Assembly: GCF_001517405.1 (NCBI RefSeq)
Contig: NZ_LN907828.1
Location: 124,001 to 188,000 of the forward strand
Direction: 5' to 3'
Length of the DNA stretch: 64,000 nt
Source: Duffyella gerundensis
GTDB taxonomy: Bacteria > Pseudomonadota > Gammaproteobacteria > Enterobacterales > Enterobacteriaceae
Positions within the stretch are counted from its first letter, which is position 1; the number at the start of each line of letters is the position of its first letter. Below, piece after piece: positions 52,632 to 61,756 of this stretch. The translations under genes were made by a program, and so were the position numbers. Below the pieces are notes generated by a model that saw only the letters and a list, made by a program, of their open reading frames with translations, was not told the origin of the DNA and searched no databases.

Positions 52632-52829
52632 TTACTGCTTGCTCTGACGTAATAAGATACGGGATATAAAAATCCGATCGATAATCACCACAAACATCGC
52701 AATGCCAATAACGATCGCATCGAAAGACAGGGGCAGATGAAAATAATCAATCACTTTTCCTGCGACCAGCGCTAATAGCCCACCAGCCAGAAGCGCAAAC
52801 AGCGCCCGCAATAAGAAATTTCTGATCAT
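52632..52829 (-). CDS. Putative microcin immunity protein
   Basis: A 65-residue membrane protein with two predicted helices (FLLRALFALLAGGLLALVAG and FDAIVIGIAMFVVIIDRIFI) and a basic C-terminus. Size, topology and place directly before the precursor gene (17-base gap) match Cvi, the microcin V immunity protein encoded just upstream of cvaC. The ATG at 52829 has AGGAG nine bases upstream; an in-frame TTG at 52850 is rejected. The sequence itself is not clearly homologous to a known immunity protein, so the function is inferred from context. Confidence 0.75.
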   Translation of the reverse strand: MIRNFLLRALFALLAGGLLALVAGKVIDYFHLPLSFDAIVIGIAMFVVIIDRIFISRILLRQSKQ

Positions 52830-53486
52830 AATTATTTTCTCCTGAAGCAAAAGAAAATGTCGGTTAACCTGAATAGGGTTTCAGCATTCAATTTCTGATA
52901 AGCAAAATAAATACTTTAAATGTAATTTTTTGTAAGCAAGGTGAGTTAAATTATGAATACAAGAATCAATCACTTAAAATTCAATAATTTATAATTAAAT
53001 GAAATTCTGTTGTTACTGTTTCACTGGTGATAAGCATCATCAATAAATTAATCAATTTTATATTTCATTTTTTACCTTATTGCGTTCTGTGATGGCAGCG
53101 CCCGTTCAGGTAATTAACTGCTGTTCGCTGCAAATAAAGCGCTTTGGATCTGAGCCAATACTGTTTTTATATTCAGCAACGGTTACACGTATATTTATTT
53201 ATGCAGCGCGCCTGCAGCATACCATCGCGGGTATCCTGAACCAGGGTGAAACTGTGTGCGGGCTTGCAGAGTATGCTGCGGGTATCAGCACAAGACAGCA
53301 CGCTGCCATGCCATTTTTCATCAGTTAATGGCAATGATGCACGGACTTTAGGCGTTTTGTTGGTGTAACATCCTGCCATCCTTCCTATTTCTGGCTTTTC
53401 TGGTCATGATCGCAGGATAATGCGCAATACAAAGGCAGCGGCATGCAGATACGGATGCCGGACGCCCCGTTTACCAGGAAAAATCA
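52830..53486. other. AT-rich region upstream of the microcin operon
   Basis: 657 bases. The part from about 52850 to 53080 is strongly AT-rich and must hold the microcin operon promoter; several TATAAT-like hexamers make the exact one uncertain. No clear Fur box was found, though GATAAGCATCATC near 53028 is faintly similar. The rest leads to the permease gene at 53487. One doubtful short gene is listed separately. Confidence 0.5.
53173..53379 (-). CDS. Doubtful small cysteine-rich protein
   Basis: A possible 68-residue protein with seven cysteines and no signal peptide or recognised family. AGGAAGG directly abuts the ATG, which is too close for good initiation. It reads in the same direction as, and upstream of, the microcin immunity gene. 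It could be a remnant or a chance frame. Confidence 0.2.
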   Translation of the reverse strand: MAGCYTNKTPKVRASLPLTDEKWHGSVLSCADTRSILCKPAHSFTLVQDTRDGMLQARCINKYTCNRC

Positions 53487-54731
53487 ATGACAGAGTTGGC
53501 CATTTCGCAGCACCGACCATCCGTATGGTGGGGTGCTATGGTGATATGCGGTACGGTAGTCGGTGCCGGTATGTTTACGTTACCGGTGGTGATGGCGGGC
53601 GCGTGGTTTGGCTGGTCAGTACTGATCCTGATCGGCAGTTGGGCGAGCATGCTGATGTCAGGATTACTGTTTTTGCACGCCGCCCGGCATTATCAGGCTG
53701 GCGCCGGATATAGCACCTTAACCCGCGATCTGTTGGGTCGCGGCTGGGAGATCATCAATTCAGTCAGCATTTTATTTGTGCTTGGCATTCTGACCTACGC
53801 CTATATTTCGGCCAGCGGCCCGGTTTACCAGCACTCCATCACCGCGGCGGGACTGCCGGTCACGCTGGTTGAAACGAAGATTCTGCTGACCGGCTGTGTC
53901 GCGGCGGTGGTCTGCCTCGGCACAAAAGAGGTAAGCCGACTGATGACGGTCTGCCTGATAGCCAAGATTGTGCTGCTGGTAGCGCTGTTTGGCGGCTTGC
54001 TGATGCAGGTAAAACTTCCCGTGCTGTTAGACAGTCAGGAAAGCGCGGGCATGTACTGGCCTTATATCGCGGGTGTGGTGCCATTTTGCCTGGCGTCGTT
54101 TGGCTATCACGGTAATATCTCCGGCCTCGATCGCTACTATGGCGGCGAACAGCAGCGGGTCAGAAAAGCGCTGAAGATCGGGACTTTTCTGGCGCTGGTG
54201 ATTTACCTGTTCTGGCTGACCGCCACCATGGGCAATATCCCCCGCAGCGAATTTCCGGCCATCATCACGCGGGGCGGTGATATTGAAGCGCTGCTGGAAG
54301 CGCTGCACAGCCATCTTCAGACAGGCTACCTGACGCTGCTGATGACGGTGTTTTCCCATTTCGCCGTGCTCTGCTCGTTTCTCGGCGTGACCTCTGGCCT
54401 GTTCGATTTTATCGCCGACTGGTCAGGAGAGCGCGACGCGTTGCGTAAGCGGCTGAAAATTGGCGCGCTGACCTTTCTGCCGCCGCTGCTGGCCTCGATC
54501 TGGATGCCGAATGGCTTTGTCACCGCCATCGGTTACGCCGGTTTGTTGGCCACTATCTGGGCGGTGATTGTACCGGCCCTGTTAGCGGTAAAGGCCAGGC
54601 AGCGGTTCGCCGCGGATCGGCCGATGCCGTTACCACAGAAGCTGATGGTGATCGCCGTTATCGCCTTTGGCGTGATCAACATCGCGGCGTGGACATTGGG
54701 TAAAGCTAACCTGCTGCCGTTATATCGCTAA
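53487..54731 (+). CDS. mtr: Aromatic amino-acid permease, Mtr/TnaB-like
   Basis: A 414-residue transporter, the same length as E. coli Mtr. It shares VICGTVVGAGMFTLPVVMAGAWFGWS, LTYAYISASG, PFCLASFGYHGNISGL, ATMGNIPRSEF, FLGVTSGLFDFIADW and PNGFVTAIGYAGLLATIWA with that protein as remembered. Eleven helices are expected, and tryptophan or another aromatic amino acid enters with protons. No TrpR or TyrR box was recognised by eye. It is transcribed away from the microcin operon. Confidence 0.85.
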   Translation: MTELAISQHRPSVWWGAMVICGTVVGAGMFTLPVVMAGAWFGWSVLILIGSWASMLMSGLLFLHAARHYQAGAGYSTLTRDLLGRGWEIINSVSILFVLGILTYAYISASGPVYQHSITAAGLPVTLVETKILLTGCVAAVVCLGTKEVSRLMTVCLIAKIVLLVALFGGLLMQVKLPVLLDSQESAGMYWPYIAGVVPFCLASFGYHGNISGLDRYYGGEQQRVRKALKIGTFLALVIYLFWLTATMGNIPRSEFPAIITRGGDIEALLEALHSHLQTGYLTLLMTVFSHFAVLCSFLGVTSGLFDFIADWSGERDALRKRLKIGALTFLPPLLASIWMPNGFVTAIGYAGLLATIWAVIVPALLAVKARQRFAADRPMPLPQKLMVIAVIAFGVINIAAWTLGKANLLPLYR

Positions 54732-54770
54732 AAGGTTGGCACGCTGACGCACGTGCCTGCGGGCAATGCG

Positions 54771-55148
54771 TCAGAGTGCAAATATCCCCTCAATCTCAAC
54801 CTGCAAATCGGGTGAAAACAGACGGCTCACTTCGACCAGTGAGCTGGCGGGCAGGTGATCGCCGTAATGGCGAAACAGGACCTCGCGCAGCGCCGCAATC
54901 TCCGCAAATGTGGTGATAAAAATCGTCACCTTAATCAGCGAGGCGACATCCGTACCTTCTGCTTGCGCGACGATCGTCATCTGCCGAAAAATCTCCTCTG
55001 CCTGCGCAGCCATTCCGGCACCTTGTGCTGCGCTACCAAACGCAGTCAGCCCGGAAACATACAGCGTATCGCCGTGTTTTACCGCATGAACATAGGGCGC
55101 GCTGACATTGCCGAGCGCCGGATAGTTTTTTCTTTCAAGGGTAGCCAT
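54771..55148 (-). CDS. RidA-family (YjgF) protein
   Basis: A 125-residue trimeric Rid-superfamily protein: VHAVKHGDTLYVSGLTAFG, then a helix (EIFRQMTIVAQAEG) and the LIKVTIFITTFAEI segment. In RidA proper an arginine in CRVQV- or VR-type segments binds the imine acid; here the equivalent strand is LIKVTIF, so deaminase activity is uncertain. The start follows CTGGAGTGCGTT. Confidence 0.83.
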   Translation of the reverse strand: MATLERKNYPALGNVSAPYVHAVKHGDTLYVSGLTAFGSAAQGAGMAAQAEEIFRQMTIVAQAEGTDVASLIKVTIFITTFAEIAALREVLFRHYGDHLPASSLVEVSRLFSPDLQVEIEGIFAL

Positions 55149-55451
55149 AACGCACTCCAGTTAGCAGAAAAATAAGGCCGTCTCATGCCGCTTTTCATCG
55201 CGCAGGCGATCAGCAGAGAATTTGCTACGGCCGACAGAAAATTGTGTGATACGTTAGCTTTCTTATCATTGCAGGATAGCGAGCCGCTATGTTTATCGCC
55301 GCTGGACGTATCACCACCACAACCCGCACCACCGCATTTGGCGGCGGCGTGAGCGTGGGTGCAATGGTCAGTTAACCTATCCTTCTTAACCCCGTCATGT
55401 AACGACGGGGCGATCGCGATCCGTTGTGCATGACACCAATGGAGAGTGACA
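55149..55451. other. Intergenic region before the cysteine hydrolase
   Basis: 303 bases with no supported gene. A hairpin CCCCGTC-ATGTAAC-GACGGGG lies at about 55390-55410 in the leader of the hydrolase gene, without a T tract. Confidence 0.45.
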
Positions 55452-55991
55452 ATGCCACAACCATCCTGCCGCAAGGCCCTGTTGATTATTGATATGCAGG
55501 TCGGGCTTTTTCACGGCGCCGTGCCGCCCTTTGCCGGCGACCGCGTGCTGGCAAACATCAACCAGCTGATCGCCAATGCCCGATGCGCGGGCGCGCCGAT
55601 CCTCGCCGTGCGCCACACCGGACCGCAGGGCTCGCCCCTGGCGCCGGACGGCCCGCTAACCCAGCTAATCCCTCAGCTGGATGTTCAATCCGAACGCGAC
55701 ATCCTGTTCAGCAAGACCCGGCCAAACTGTTTTCATGAAACCGAACTGGCCCCGCTTTTGCGCCAGCGTGCAATCGACGAACTGGTGGTGGTGGGAATGA
55801 AAACCGAGTTCTGCATCGACAGCACCTGCCGTGCGGCGGCCGATGGTGGCTGGAAAGTTACGTTAATTGCGGATGCGCATACCACCATGGATACCGCCGC
55901 GCTCTCCGCTGACGCGATCGTGGCGCACCATAACGCCACGCTGTCGGCTGCGTTTGTTACACTTTCAACTGCGCAAGCGTATAGTTTTTAG
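55452..55991 (+). CDS. Isochorismatase-family cysteine hydrolase
   Basis: A 179-residue alpha/beta hydrolase of the isochorismatase-like fold. The presumed triad is Asp in LLIIDMQVGLF, Lys in FSKTRPNCF and Cys in GMKTEFCIDST. Members hydrolyse nicotinamide, N-carbamoyl compounds, ureas or isochorismate; the substrate here is unknown. ATG 55452 follows GGAGAGTGACA, preferred over GTG 55446. It is divergent from the RidA-like gene, a common companion in reactive-enamine or pyrimidine breakdown, but no fuller pathway is seen. Confidence 0.86.
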   Translation: MPQPSCRKALLIIDMQVGLFHGAVPPFAGDRVLANINQLIANARCAGAPILAVRHTGPQGSPLAPDGPLTQLIPQLDVQSERDILFSKTRPNCFHETELAPLLRQRAIDELVVVGMKTEFCIDSTCRAAADGGWKVTLIADAHTTMDTAALSADAIVAHHNATLSAAFVTLSTAQAYSF

Positions 55992-55999
55992 CGAGTTGC

Positions 56000-56021
56000 G
56001 GGCGCCTGAGGGCGCTCTTTT
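56000..56021 (+). terminator. Terminator after the cysteine hydrolase
   Basis: GGCGCC-TGAG-GGCGCT with a short TCTTTT tail, nine bases after the stop. The stem is about five or six pairs, so strength is moderate. Confidence 0.55.
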
Positions 56022-56354
56022 CGTTCCGTCTGATGTTATCTGCAACGCAGCCAATGCTCGCCGGGCCGCGTGCCGTCAGGCTGCGCAGAGCGCAGCGGGC
56101 ATCTTTCTTCTGCTCGCCGCTGTTTTTCCCTGGCCCTGCCACAGGTTTTCGACATCATCGGCGCTGACACTATCTGTTTCAGCGGACACACCCTGTTTCT
56201 TTAAGCTCCGGCGCAACCTTCAGGCATCGGCTATACATAACCTGATTCGACCCGTTAATTATACACAGCGCTGTGTCTGGCAGACTTTTGCCCGCAGTTC
56301 TGACCAGTTTGTCAGGCATAGCGCTGTTTACTCTCTTTTAAGGATACTTGTTAC
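56022..56354. other. Intergenic region before a small exported protein
   Basis: 333 bases with no supported gene; it holds the promoter of the small glycine-zipper gene. Confidence 0.45.
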
Positions 56355-56582
56355 ATGCGTAAGATTTCATTGTTAGTGGCCACGCTGGCGTTGCTGATGT
56401 CGGCATCGGTTCAGGTACAGGCGAAAGGCTGTCTTAAAGGCGCCGCGGTCGGCGGTGTTGGCGGCCACATGGCACATCATGGCGTCGCTGGCGCGGCGGC
56501 AGGCTGTGTCGTCGGTCATCACATGGCGAACAAAAAGCAGAAAGAAGCCGATAAGCAGCAACAGCAGAATCAAGGCAAGTAA
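56355..56582 (+). CDS. Small exported glycine-zipper protein
   Basis: 75 residues: a Sec signal (cut after VQA near residue 23), then KGCLKGAAVGGVGGHMAHHGVAGAAAGCVVGHHMA, a glycine-zipper-like hairpin with two cysteines and several histidines. A polar Lys/Gln-rich tail follows. The cysteines could form a periplasmic disulfide and the histidines could bind metal. Similar small proteins occur in enterobacteria without known function. AAGGATACTTGTTAC precedes the ATG. Confidence 0.78.
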   Translation: MRKISLLVATLALLMSASVQVQAKGCLKGAAVGGVGGHMAHHGVAGAAAGCVVGHHMANKKQKEADKQQQQNQGK

Positions 56583-56738
56583 TGGTTACTGAAGGGCCAC
56601 AAACGCTGGCCCTTCATCCGTTTGCATTCGCCCGCCGAAAATCATCCCCGAAACCCAAGCCTTACGCTGCTTGTCTGCGCTGAAAACGCGGTGGCAGCCA
56701 TGTTGACGATTCAGGCACGACTCTGCCTCGAAAAGGTG

Positions 56739-57713
56739 TCAGGCGTGCTCCAGCGCCACCTGCGCAGGCCCGCGAAACGTGCGGCGCCATTCGCTGGGAC
56801 TGACGCCAAAGCGGGCTTTAAAACTCTGACGAAATGAGATCGGCGACTGGAACCCTGCCATTGCTGCCACGCTTTCAATGCTGTTATCGGTGGTTTCCAG
56901 CAGCTCCTGACTGCGCTGCAACCGCTCGGCATTCAGCCATTCACCCAGCGAGGTGCCGGTGGCCTTGAGAAAATGCCGCGTTAGCGTCCGGCGGCTCATG
57001 TTGACGAAGCGCGCCAGCGAATCGAGATCGTGGGGCTGGTCAAGATTGCGCCGCAGATAATCCATCAGCGCATTGATTTTGGCATCGCGGGTATTCTCCG
57101 GCAGCGGACGCTCAATAAACTGCGCCTGCCCACCTTCGCGATAAGGCGGAACCACCATTCTGCGCGCCACCCGATTAGCTACCGCCGCACCGTAATGCTG
57201 GCGAATGATGTTCAGGCAGCAGTCGATGCCGGCTGCGGTACCAGCGGAGGTGATCAGGCGCTCGTCGCAGGTGTAGAGGGAGTTACTGTCGAGATGAACG
57301 GCAGGAAACCGCGCGCTAAAGTCACGTTCATATTCCCAGTGCGTGGCGGCACGATGATGATCGAGCAGGCCCGCGTACGCCAGCACGTAGGTGCCGAGGC
57401 ATAAACCCACCACCTCCGCACCGCGTTGCCAGGCGTGGGTCAGCGCATCCAGCAGTGCTTGGGCGGGCCGCTCGTCAGGATTGTGCCAGAAAGGCACGAT
57501 AACAATGTCAGCAACCGCGAGCCGTTCAAGACCGTGCTCCACGTTCATCGACAGGCCAATATCTGATAGCACCGTGCCCGCCTGTTCCGCGCAGATTTCC
57601 ACGTTGAACAGCTGCGGATCCGGCATCGCGTTGCCAAACAGGATGCAGGGCACCGAAAAATGAAACGGGCTGAATCCCGGCGTGATCACCACGGCAACCG
57701 TCAATGCTGACAT
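56739..57713 (-). CDS. GlxA-type AraC-family regulator
   Basis: 324 residues: an N-terminal DJ-1/PfpI-like (class I glutamine amidotransferase-like) domain with VVGLCLGTYVLAYAG and TSAGTAAGIDCCL, followed by an AraC DNA-binding domain near residues 220-310. Its two helix-turn-helices are LDSLARFVNMSRRTLTRHFLKATG and IESVAAMAGFQSPISFRQSFKARFGVSP. The amidotransferase domain usually senses a ligand in this family. GAGGAGGAGAAATCG precedes the start. It lies upstream of no obvious partner; the UlaG-like gene on the same strand precedes it. Confidence 0.9.
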   Translation of the reverse strand: MSALTVAVVITPGFSPFHFSVPCILFGNAMPDPQLFNVEICAEQAGTVLSDIGLSMNVEHGLERLAVADIVIVPFWHNPDERPAQALLDALTHAWQRGAEVVGLCLGTYVLAYAGLLDHHRAATHWEYERDFSARFPAVHLDSNSLYTCDERLITSAGTAAGIDCCLNIIRQHYGAAVANRVARRMVVPPYREGGQAQFIERPLPENTRDAKINALMDYLRRNLDQPHDLDSLARFVNMSRRTLTRHFLKATGTSLGEWLNAERLQRSQELLETTDNSIESVAAMAGFQSPISFRQSFKARFGVSPSEWRRTFRGPAQVALEHA

Positions 57714-57784
57714 CGATTTCTCCTCCTCATTCGCGGTACGCGGCGCCCTGTCGGACGCCGCGTTCTGGTCTTCGCCGCAGCGGC

Positions 57785-58564
57785 TTAAAACACCATTGTT
57801 TCACCATCTGCCGGAATAAGCACCTTGTCCGCGATGCCCTTTTCACGCGTGTACTCACGCAGTTCGGCGCGAGTGAGCAGACAATGGTTGATCGATTCCA
57901 TGTGCGAAGCCACCACCGTGGTCTCAGGCAACAGCTGCAGCGTGCGCAGCGTGTCTTCTTTGCTCATGATAATCGGGCCGTAGAGATCGTTTGTAGCGTT
58001 ACCGGTGTTGAGCACAACCACATCAGGACGAAAGCGCTGCAGGCTTCTGACATAAGGTTTCACCCAAACGGTATCACCGGCGATATAGAGCGTTTTTTCA
58101 TGCGGATGAGTAAACACCAGGCCACAGGCGTCACCGAGCAGCTCGGCCAACACCGGATCGGCATAAAGTGCATTGCTGCCGTGCTGCCCGTCGGTTTTGA
58201 AAATGGTCAGGCCATCAACAAAGGCGTTTTCTTCCTGCAAGACACGAACATGCTGAAAGCCCTGGGAACGCACCAGCGCCGCATCGTTGCTGTCTTGCGT
58301 ATAGATCAGCATCTCTTTTGGAATCGCCTGTTGCGCCGCCTCGTCCCAGTGATCGGTATGTGTGTGGGTCAGAATCACGGCATCAACCGCCAGCAGGCTT
58401 TCCACGCTCACCGGCAAATCAACCATCGGGTTACGCAAGTGCGGACGCGCATTACCGGCAAAGCCGTCCCAGGCCTCTTTGTCAGCCAGCATTGGGTCGA
58501 TAAGAAATTTTTTGCCTGCGTATTCCAGTAACAGTGTGGCATTACGAATTTGAGTCAGTTTCAT
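57785..58564 (-). CDS. UlaG-like metallo-beta-lactamase-fold hydrolase
   Basis: A 259-residue cytoplasmic metallohydrolase with an intact H-x-H-x-D-H (LTHTHTDHWDEA), a downstream LYIAGDTVW aspartate and VVASHMESINH histidines. The group includes UlaG lactonase and phosphodiesterase-like enzymes; the substrate is unknown. GAAGGAGCACCTG precedes the ATG. In contrast to the MBL protein at 7759, all metal ligands are present. Confidence 0.87.
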   Translation of the reverse strand: MKLTQIRNATLLLEYAGKKFLIDPMLADKEAWDGFAGNARPHLRNPMVDLPVSVESLLAVDAVILTHTHTDHWDEAAQQAIPKEMLIYTQDSNDAALVRSQGFQHVRVLQEENAFVDGLTIFKTDGQHGSNALYADPVLAELLGDACGLVFTHPHEKTLYIAGDTVWVKPYVRSLQRFRPDVVVLNTGNATNDLYGPIIMSKEDTLRTLQLLPETTVVASHMESINHCLLTRAELREYTREKGIADKVLIPADGETMVF

Positions 58565-58833
58565 CAGGTGCTCCTTCTAACATGTTCATTTTCAGGTTCA
58601 GCGCAGCGCATAAGGCCGCCGTCGCCGTGCGATGACTGACTTTACGACAGGAACGAGAAAGTGGTGACAGGCTCAAAGGACAATGATCGATGAAATCGGG
58701 TCAACTCTGATTTACCCTGTCAGACAATGAAGTTAGGCGGACGTGAAGATGGAGACAGAAGAGGCAAAACGGTTGAAAATAAACGGATAAGAGGAGGCAG
58801 GATCCCGGTAGACATCCTGCCCACATGACGATG

Positions 58834-59322
58834 TTATTCGATGGTGCAGCGAGCGCCAAGGCCGGAGAGCGCAAGATCGCTCAGCGCGTGGGTCGGTGCC
58901 GCGCAGCCTGCGGCAATAATGTGTACTTTCATGCCAGGATTTTGCGGCGACAGCGCGGTATGGGTGACACAATGCTGGGTCATCATACCGATCAGATAGA
59001 TCTCCGTGATGCCATGCTCGCTCAGCAGTGATTCGAGGTTGGTCTCAAAGAAGCTGTCCGCCTGGGCTTTGACCACAACGGGTGCATTTTCCAGCGCGGC
59101 GGCGATATGCGGGTGAAACGCAGCGCCCTCGGTGTCGGGACGGAAAAACGGCGCATCGGCGGTGGCAATGTGCTGAACGCCGACCACTAGCCAGCCGTTT
59201 TCGCGGGCACGGGCAATCGCTTCTACTGCTGCTTCACAGGCGGCTTCAGCGCCCTCAAGCGGGAATGCGCCGCCAGGAAAATAGTCATTCTGTATGTCGA
59301 TCACAATCAGTGCATTTTTCAT
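58834..59322 (-). CDS. Isochorismatase-family cysteine hydrolase (second copy type)
   Basis: A 162-residue protein with the family triad: Asp in LIVIDIQNDYF, Lys in VVVKAQADSFF and Cys in GMMTQHCVTHTAL. It is of the YcaC/nicotinamidase-related, short form and distinct from the hydrolase at 55452. It is followed by 269 bases without a gene. AAGGACGCAGT precedes the start. The substrate is not predictable. Confidence 0.86.
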   Translation of the reverse strand: MKNALIVIDIQNDYFPGGAFPLEGAEAACEAAVEAIARARENGWLVVGVQHIATADAPFFRPDTEGAAFHPHIAAALENAPVVVKAQADSFFETNLESLLSEHGITEIYLIGMMTQHCVTHTALSPQNPGMKVHIIAAGCAAPTHALSDLALSGLGARCTIE

Positions 59323-59793
59323 ACTGCGTCCTTTTTTGGCGCCAGGGGTTGGACGAAAGTGGCTGCGTCCAACCTGAGGTAGGCAAACTTAGGTTCATCG
59401 CGTCGTCACGAATGTCAGGCTAACCTTAGCAGCATTCACGGCGCTGCGAGAGCTATCTGCCGCCATCAATCAGATGATGGCAGCCCATGATAAGCAATGC
59501 ATGGTATAGCGGTGAGACAGCCCAAGGCACTTTTTCGATGTAAACGGGCCAGTCTGCCGCAAGACGACTGCACCAACGTTGCCAGGGTGCGCAGAGTCGG
59601 AAATCGGCTATATCTCCTGGCGCAGATGCACTTTTAATTGGGACGATTAAAGACGCATTAATGTATTGCTGGCACTCACCGATCAGAGAAAAATAAAGAA
59701 ATCACTTTTTTCAAGATTCATCCGCGCGCGACACTGATAGCCTTCAGAGATTTTTCAGCCATCACCACTCTGCTACACTCCGAAAGGTTAATT
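59323..59793. other. Gene-free intergenic region
   Basis: 471 bases with no supported coding sequence, RNA gene or clear hairpin. It becomes AT-richer towards the cytochrome gene. Confidence 0.45.
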
Positions 59794-60297
59794 TCATGTC
59801 AGCATTCTTTTTAATACATTATGTCCTGCAAGTCTGTGTTTAACTATTGCCAAAACATGGCCTGTAACCAGTAAAGATAAAGACAGACAAAAAAATACAT
59901 GCACGCGTTTAAAAAACGCCAACAACTGCACGTCTTCAAGGGGATGAGGAATAAAAAACAGGTTAAACACGTTAATGTTTTTATCCATCATCAGCACGCC
60001 GGTGATCAATACCACACAAATATTGGCATACAGCGCCAGATGGCCGAGGTGCGCCATTTTCTCCTGCCTGGCTGTCAATGTCGTGTCTTCAGGTTTGCCA
60101 TGAGCAAAGGCATACCCAATCCTTGCAATAAAAAATGGAATGAAGACTGTGGTTAACGACACATTAAAAAAAGAGACCCACTGCTTTGTCTCGGGAGATG
60201 GCTGGAACATCGCCACATAAAAACCACTCACCGTAGCCCAAATAATAATTACGGCTGACAGCCAGTGAAGGAATATTTGATGCGTACTGTATTTCAT
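59794..60297 (-). CDS. Cytochrome b561 family protein, CybB-like
   Basis: A 167-residue four-helix inner-membrane dihaem cytochrome b. Likely haem ligands are histidines in HQIFLHWLSAV, AHLGHLALYANI and VHVFFCLSLSLLVTGHVLAIVKH. E. coli CybB oxidises ubiquinol with superoxide, and other members serve as electron carriers. The gene is AT-rich relative to its neighbours. No redox partner gene is adjacent. Confidence 0.85.
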   Translation of the reverse strand: MKYSTHQIFLHWLSAVIIIWATVSGFYVAMFQPSPETKQWVSFFNVSLTTVFIPFFIARIGYAFAHGKPEDTTLTARQEKMAHLGHLALYANICVVLITGVLMMDKNINVFNLFFIPHPLEDVQLLAFFKRVHVFFCLSLSLLVTGHVLAIVKHRLAGHNVLKRMLT

Positions 60298-60715
60298 ATT
60301 TTATCTCAATATTTATGACATGCCAGAAGCATTAGAAAAACATAGAGTAATCAGCGTCACTAAAATTAAAATTAGTGATAGCCACATTAAGTTAAATTTT
60401 ATTTTTTCAGTAAAACCTTAACGGCACCACGTCAAAATAAAAGGGTTGTCTATTACATCGAAATAGAGATAAATCATAAGAATAAAAATCACCTCACGCT
60501 TTGAGACCGTTCTCAAATCTTCAGAAAAAATAAGTGATGAGCATGATGAAACATGCAGCTCAACCCGTTGGCCTGATAGGGCGTACCGCCTGATAAAACA
60601 GCGAAAGCAGCAGCAACCTCTCCTGGCCATCATTTTTATTTTGAAAGCAATCAGCTTGCTGACATGAAATGTTCAAGTACTATCTTTAGTCGCAGTAAAT
60701 CGAGAGGGATCTGAC
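60298..60715. other. AT-rich gene-free region
   Basis: 418 bases. No gene is supported; a 71-residue frame at 60418-60633 has no ribosome site and lacks protein-like composition. TTGAGA-CCGT-TCTCAA (60501-60516) is a perfect inverted repeat of the T-N11-A type that LysR proteins bind, 200 bases before the LysR start. Confidence 0.45.
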
Positions 60716-61609
60716 ATGCGTCGCAAGAATATCAGCGATTATCAGGCGTTTATTGCCGTGGCGCGCGAACAAAGCTTTACCAAAGCGGCGGCACAGCTTG
60801 GGGTATCACAGTCCGCGCTGAGCTATACCGTTCGTACGCTGGAGGCGCACCTGGGGCTGCGGCTGCTGACACGTACCACGCGCAGCGTCGCGGTAACCGA
60901 AGCCGGAGAGCGGCTGCTGATGCGCATTGGCCCGCATTTTGATGGCATCGAACAGGAAATCGCCGCCATTAGCGGCCTGCGCGATAAACCGGCGGGCCTG
61001 GTGCGTATTACTGCGGTTGAACACGCGGCTGAAACGCTGCTCTGGCCAAAGCTGGCACCGCTGCTGCGCAACTATCCCGATATCAACATTGAAATCCTCA
61101 GCGATTACGGGCGAAAAGATATTGTGGCCGAGCGTTTTGATGCGGGCGTCAGGCTGGGTGAACAGGTTGATAAAGACATGATATCGATGCCGCTGGCGGC
61201 GGATTCGCACTTTGCAGTTGTCGGCGCGCCTGCCTACTTTACTGATAAAAACCGGCCGCTAACGCCTCATGATCTGAGCGCGCACAGCTGCATTCGTTTG
61301 CGACTGCCAACGCACGGCGGCGTCTATTCCTGGCAATTTTATCAGCATGGCAACGAAATCAGCGTGCGCGTGGAAGGTCGGGCCACGTTTAACACTCTGC
61401 GTATGATGCGTCAGGCGGCACTCGACGGGTTGGGACTGGCCTATTTACCGTTAAACGAGGTGGAGCCCATGCTGAATGACGGCCATCTGGTTCAGGTGCT
61501 GGCTGACTGGTGCCCGCCCCGCCCCGCTTACCATCTTTACTATCCCAGCCGTCGCCAGCATTCCCCGGCCTTTATGCTGGTACTTGAGGCGCTGCGTTAC
61601 CGCCGATAG
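60716..61609 (+). CDS. LysR-family regulator
   Basis: A 297-residue LTTR of the CrgA-like group, with the helix-turn-helix QSFTKAAAQLGVSQSALSYTVRTLE and the wing RTTRSVAVTEAGE. The effector domain follows (ERFDAGVRLGEQVDKDM and GLAYLPLNEVEPML). It ends 147 bases before a Tat-exported hydrolase on the same strand. AGAGGGATCTGAC precedes the start. Confidence 0.88.
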   Translation: MRRKNISDYQAFIAVAREQSFTKAAAQLGVSQSALSYTVRTLEAHLGLRLLTRTTRSVAVTEAGERLLMRIGPHFDGIEQEIAAISGLRDKPAGLVRITAVEHAAETLLWPKLAPLLRNYPDINIEILSDYGRKDIVAERFDAGVRLGEQVDKDMISMPLAADSHFAVVGAPAYFTDKNRPLTPHDLSAHSCIRLRLPTHGGVYSWQFYQHGNEISVRVEGRATFNTLRMMRQAALDGLGLAYLPLNEVEPMLNDGHLVQVLADWCPPRPAYHLYYPSRRQHSPAFMLVLEALRYRR

Positions 61610-61756
61610 ACGATGGCGAACCATTAAGAAACCAGCCTTCTAAGTACATGCGTGATTAAGCGTCTAATCACCCAATCCTGCAGAACGTATGATGATTCAC
61701 AACAACGGCACGCCATCAGCAGCCGCTCACTCATCAGCTTTTGCAGGAGTTTTATC

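Noticed and set aside
53021..53045. Fur box in front of the microcin operon
   Set aside because: GATAAGCATCATC is only loosely similar to the consensus, and no second half is present.
53080..53328. 82-residue frame upstream of the mtr-like gene
   Set aside because: It has no ribosome site and no domain, and it overlaps a similarly weak frame on the other strand.
55079..55474. Cys/Gly-rich frame on the minus strand upstream of ridA
   Set aside because: It overlaps the ridA start in another frame, has no ribosome site, and the Cys/Gly run comes from the GC-rich repeat-like bases near 55310-55350.
60418..60633. 71-residue frame on the minus strand
   Set aside because: It has no ribosome site, odd composition (runs of Cys and Arg) and no recognisable domain; it lies in an AT-rich spacer.
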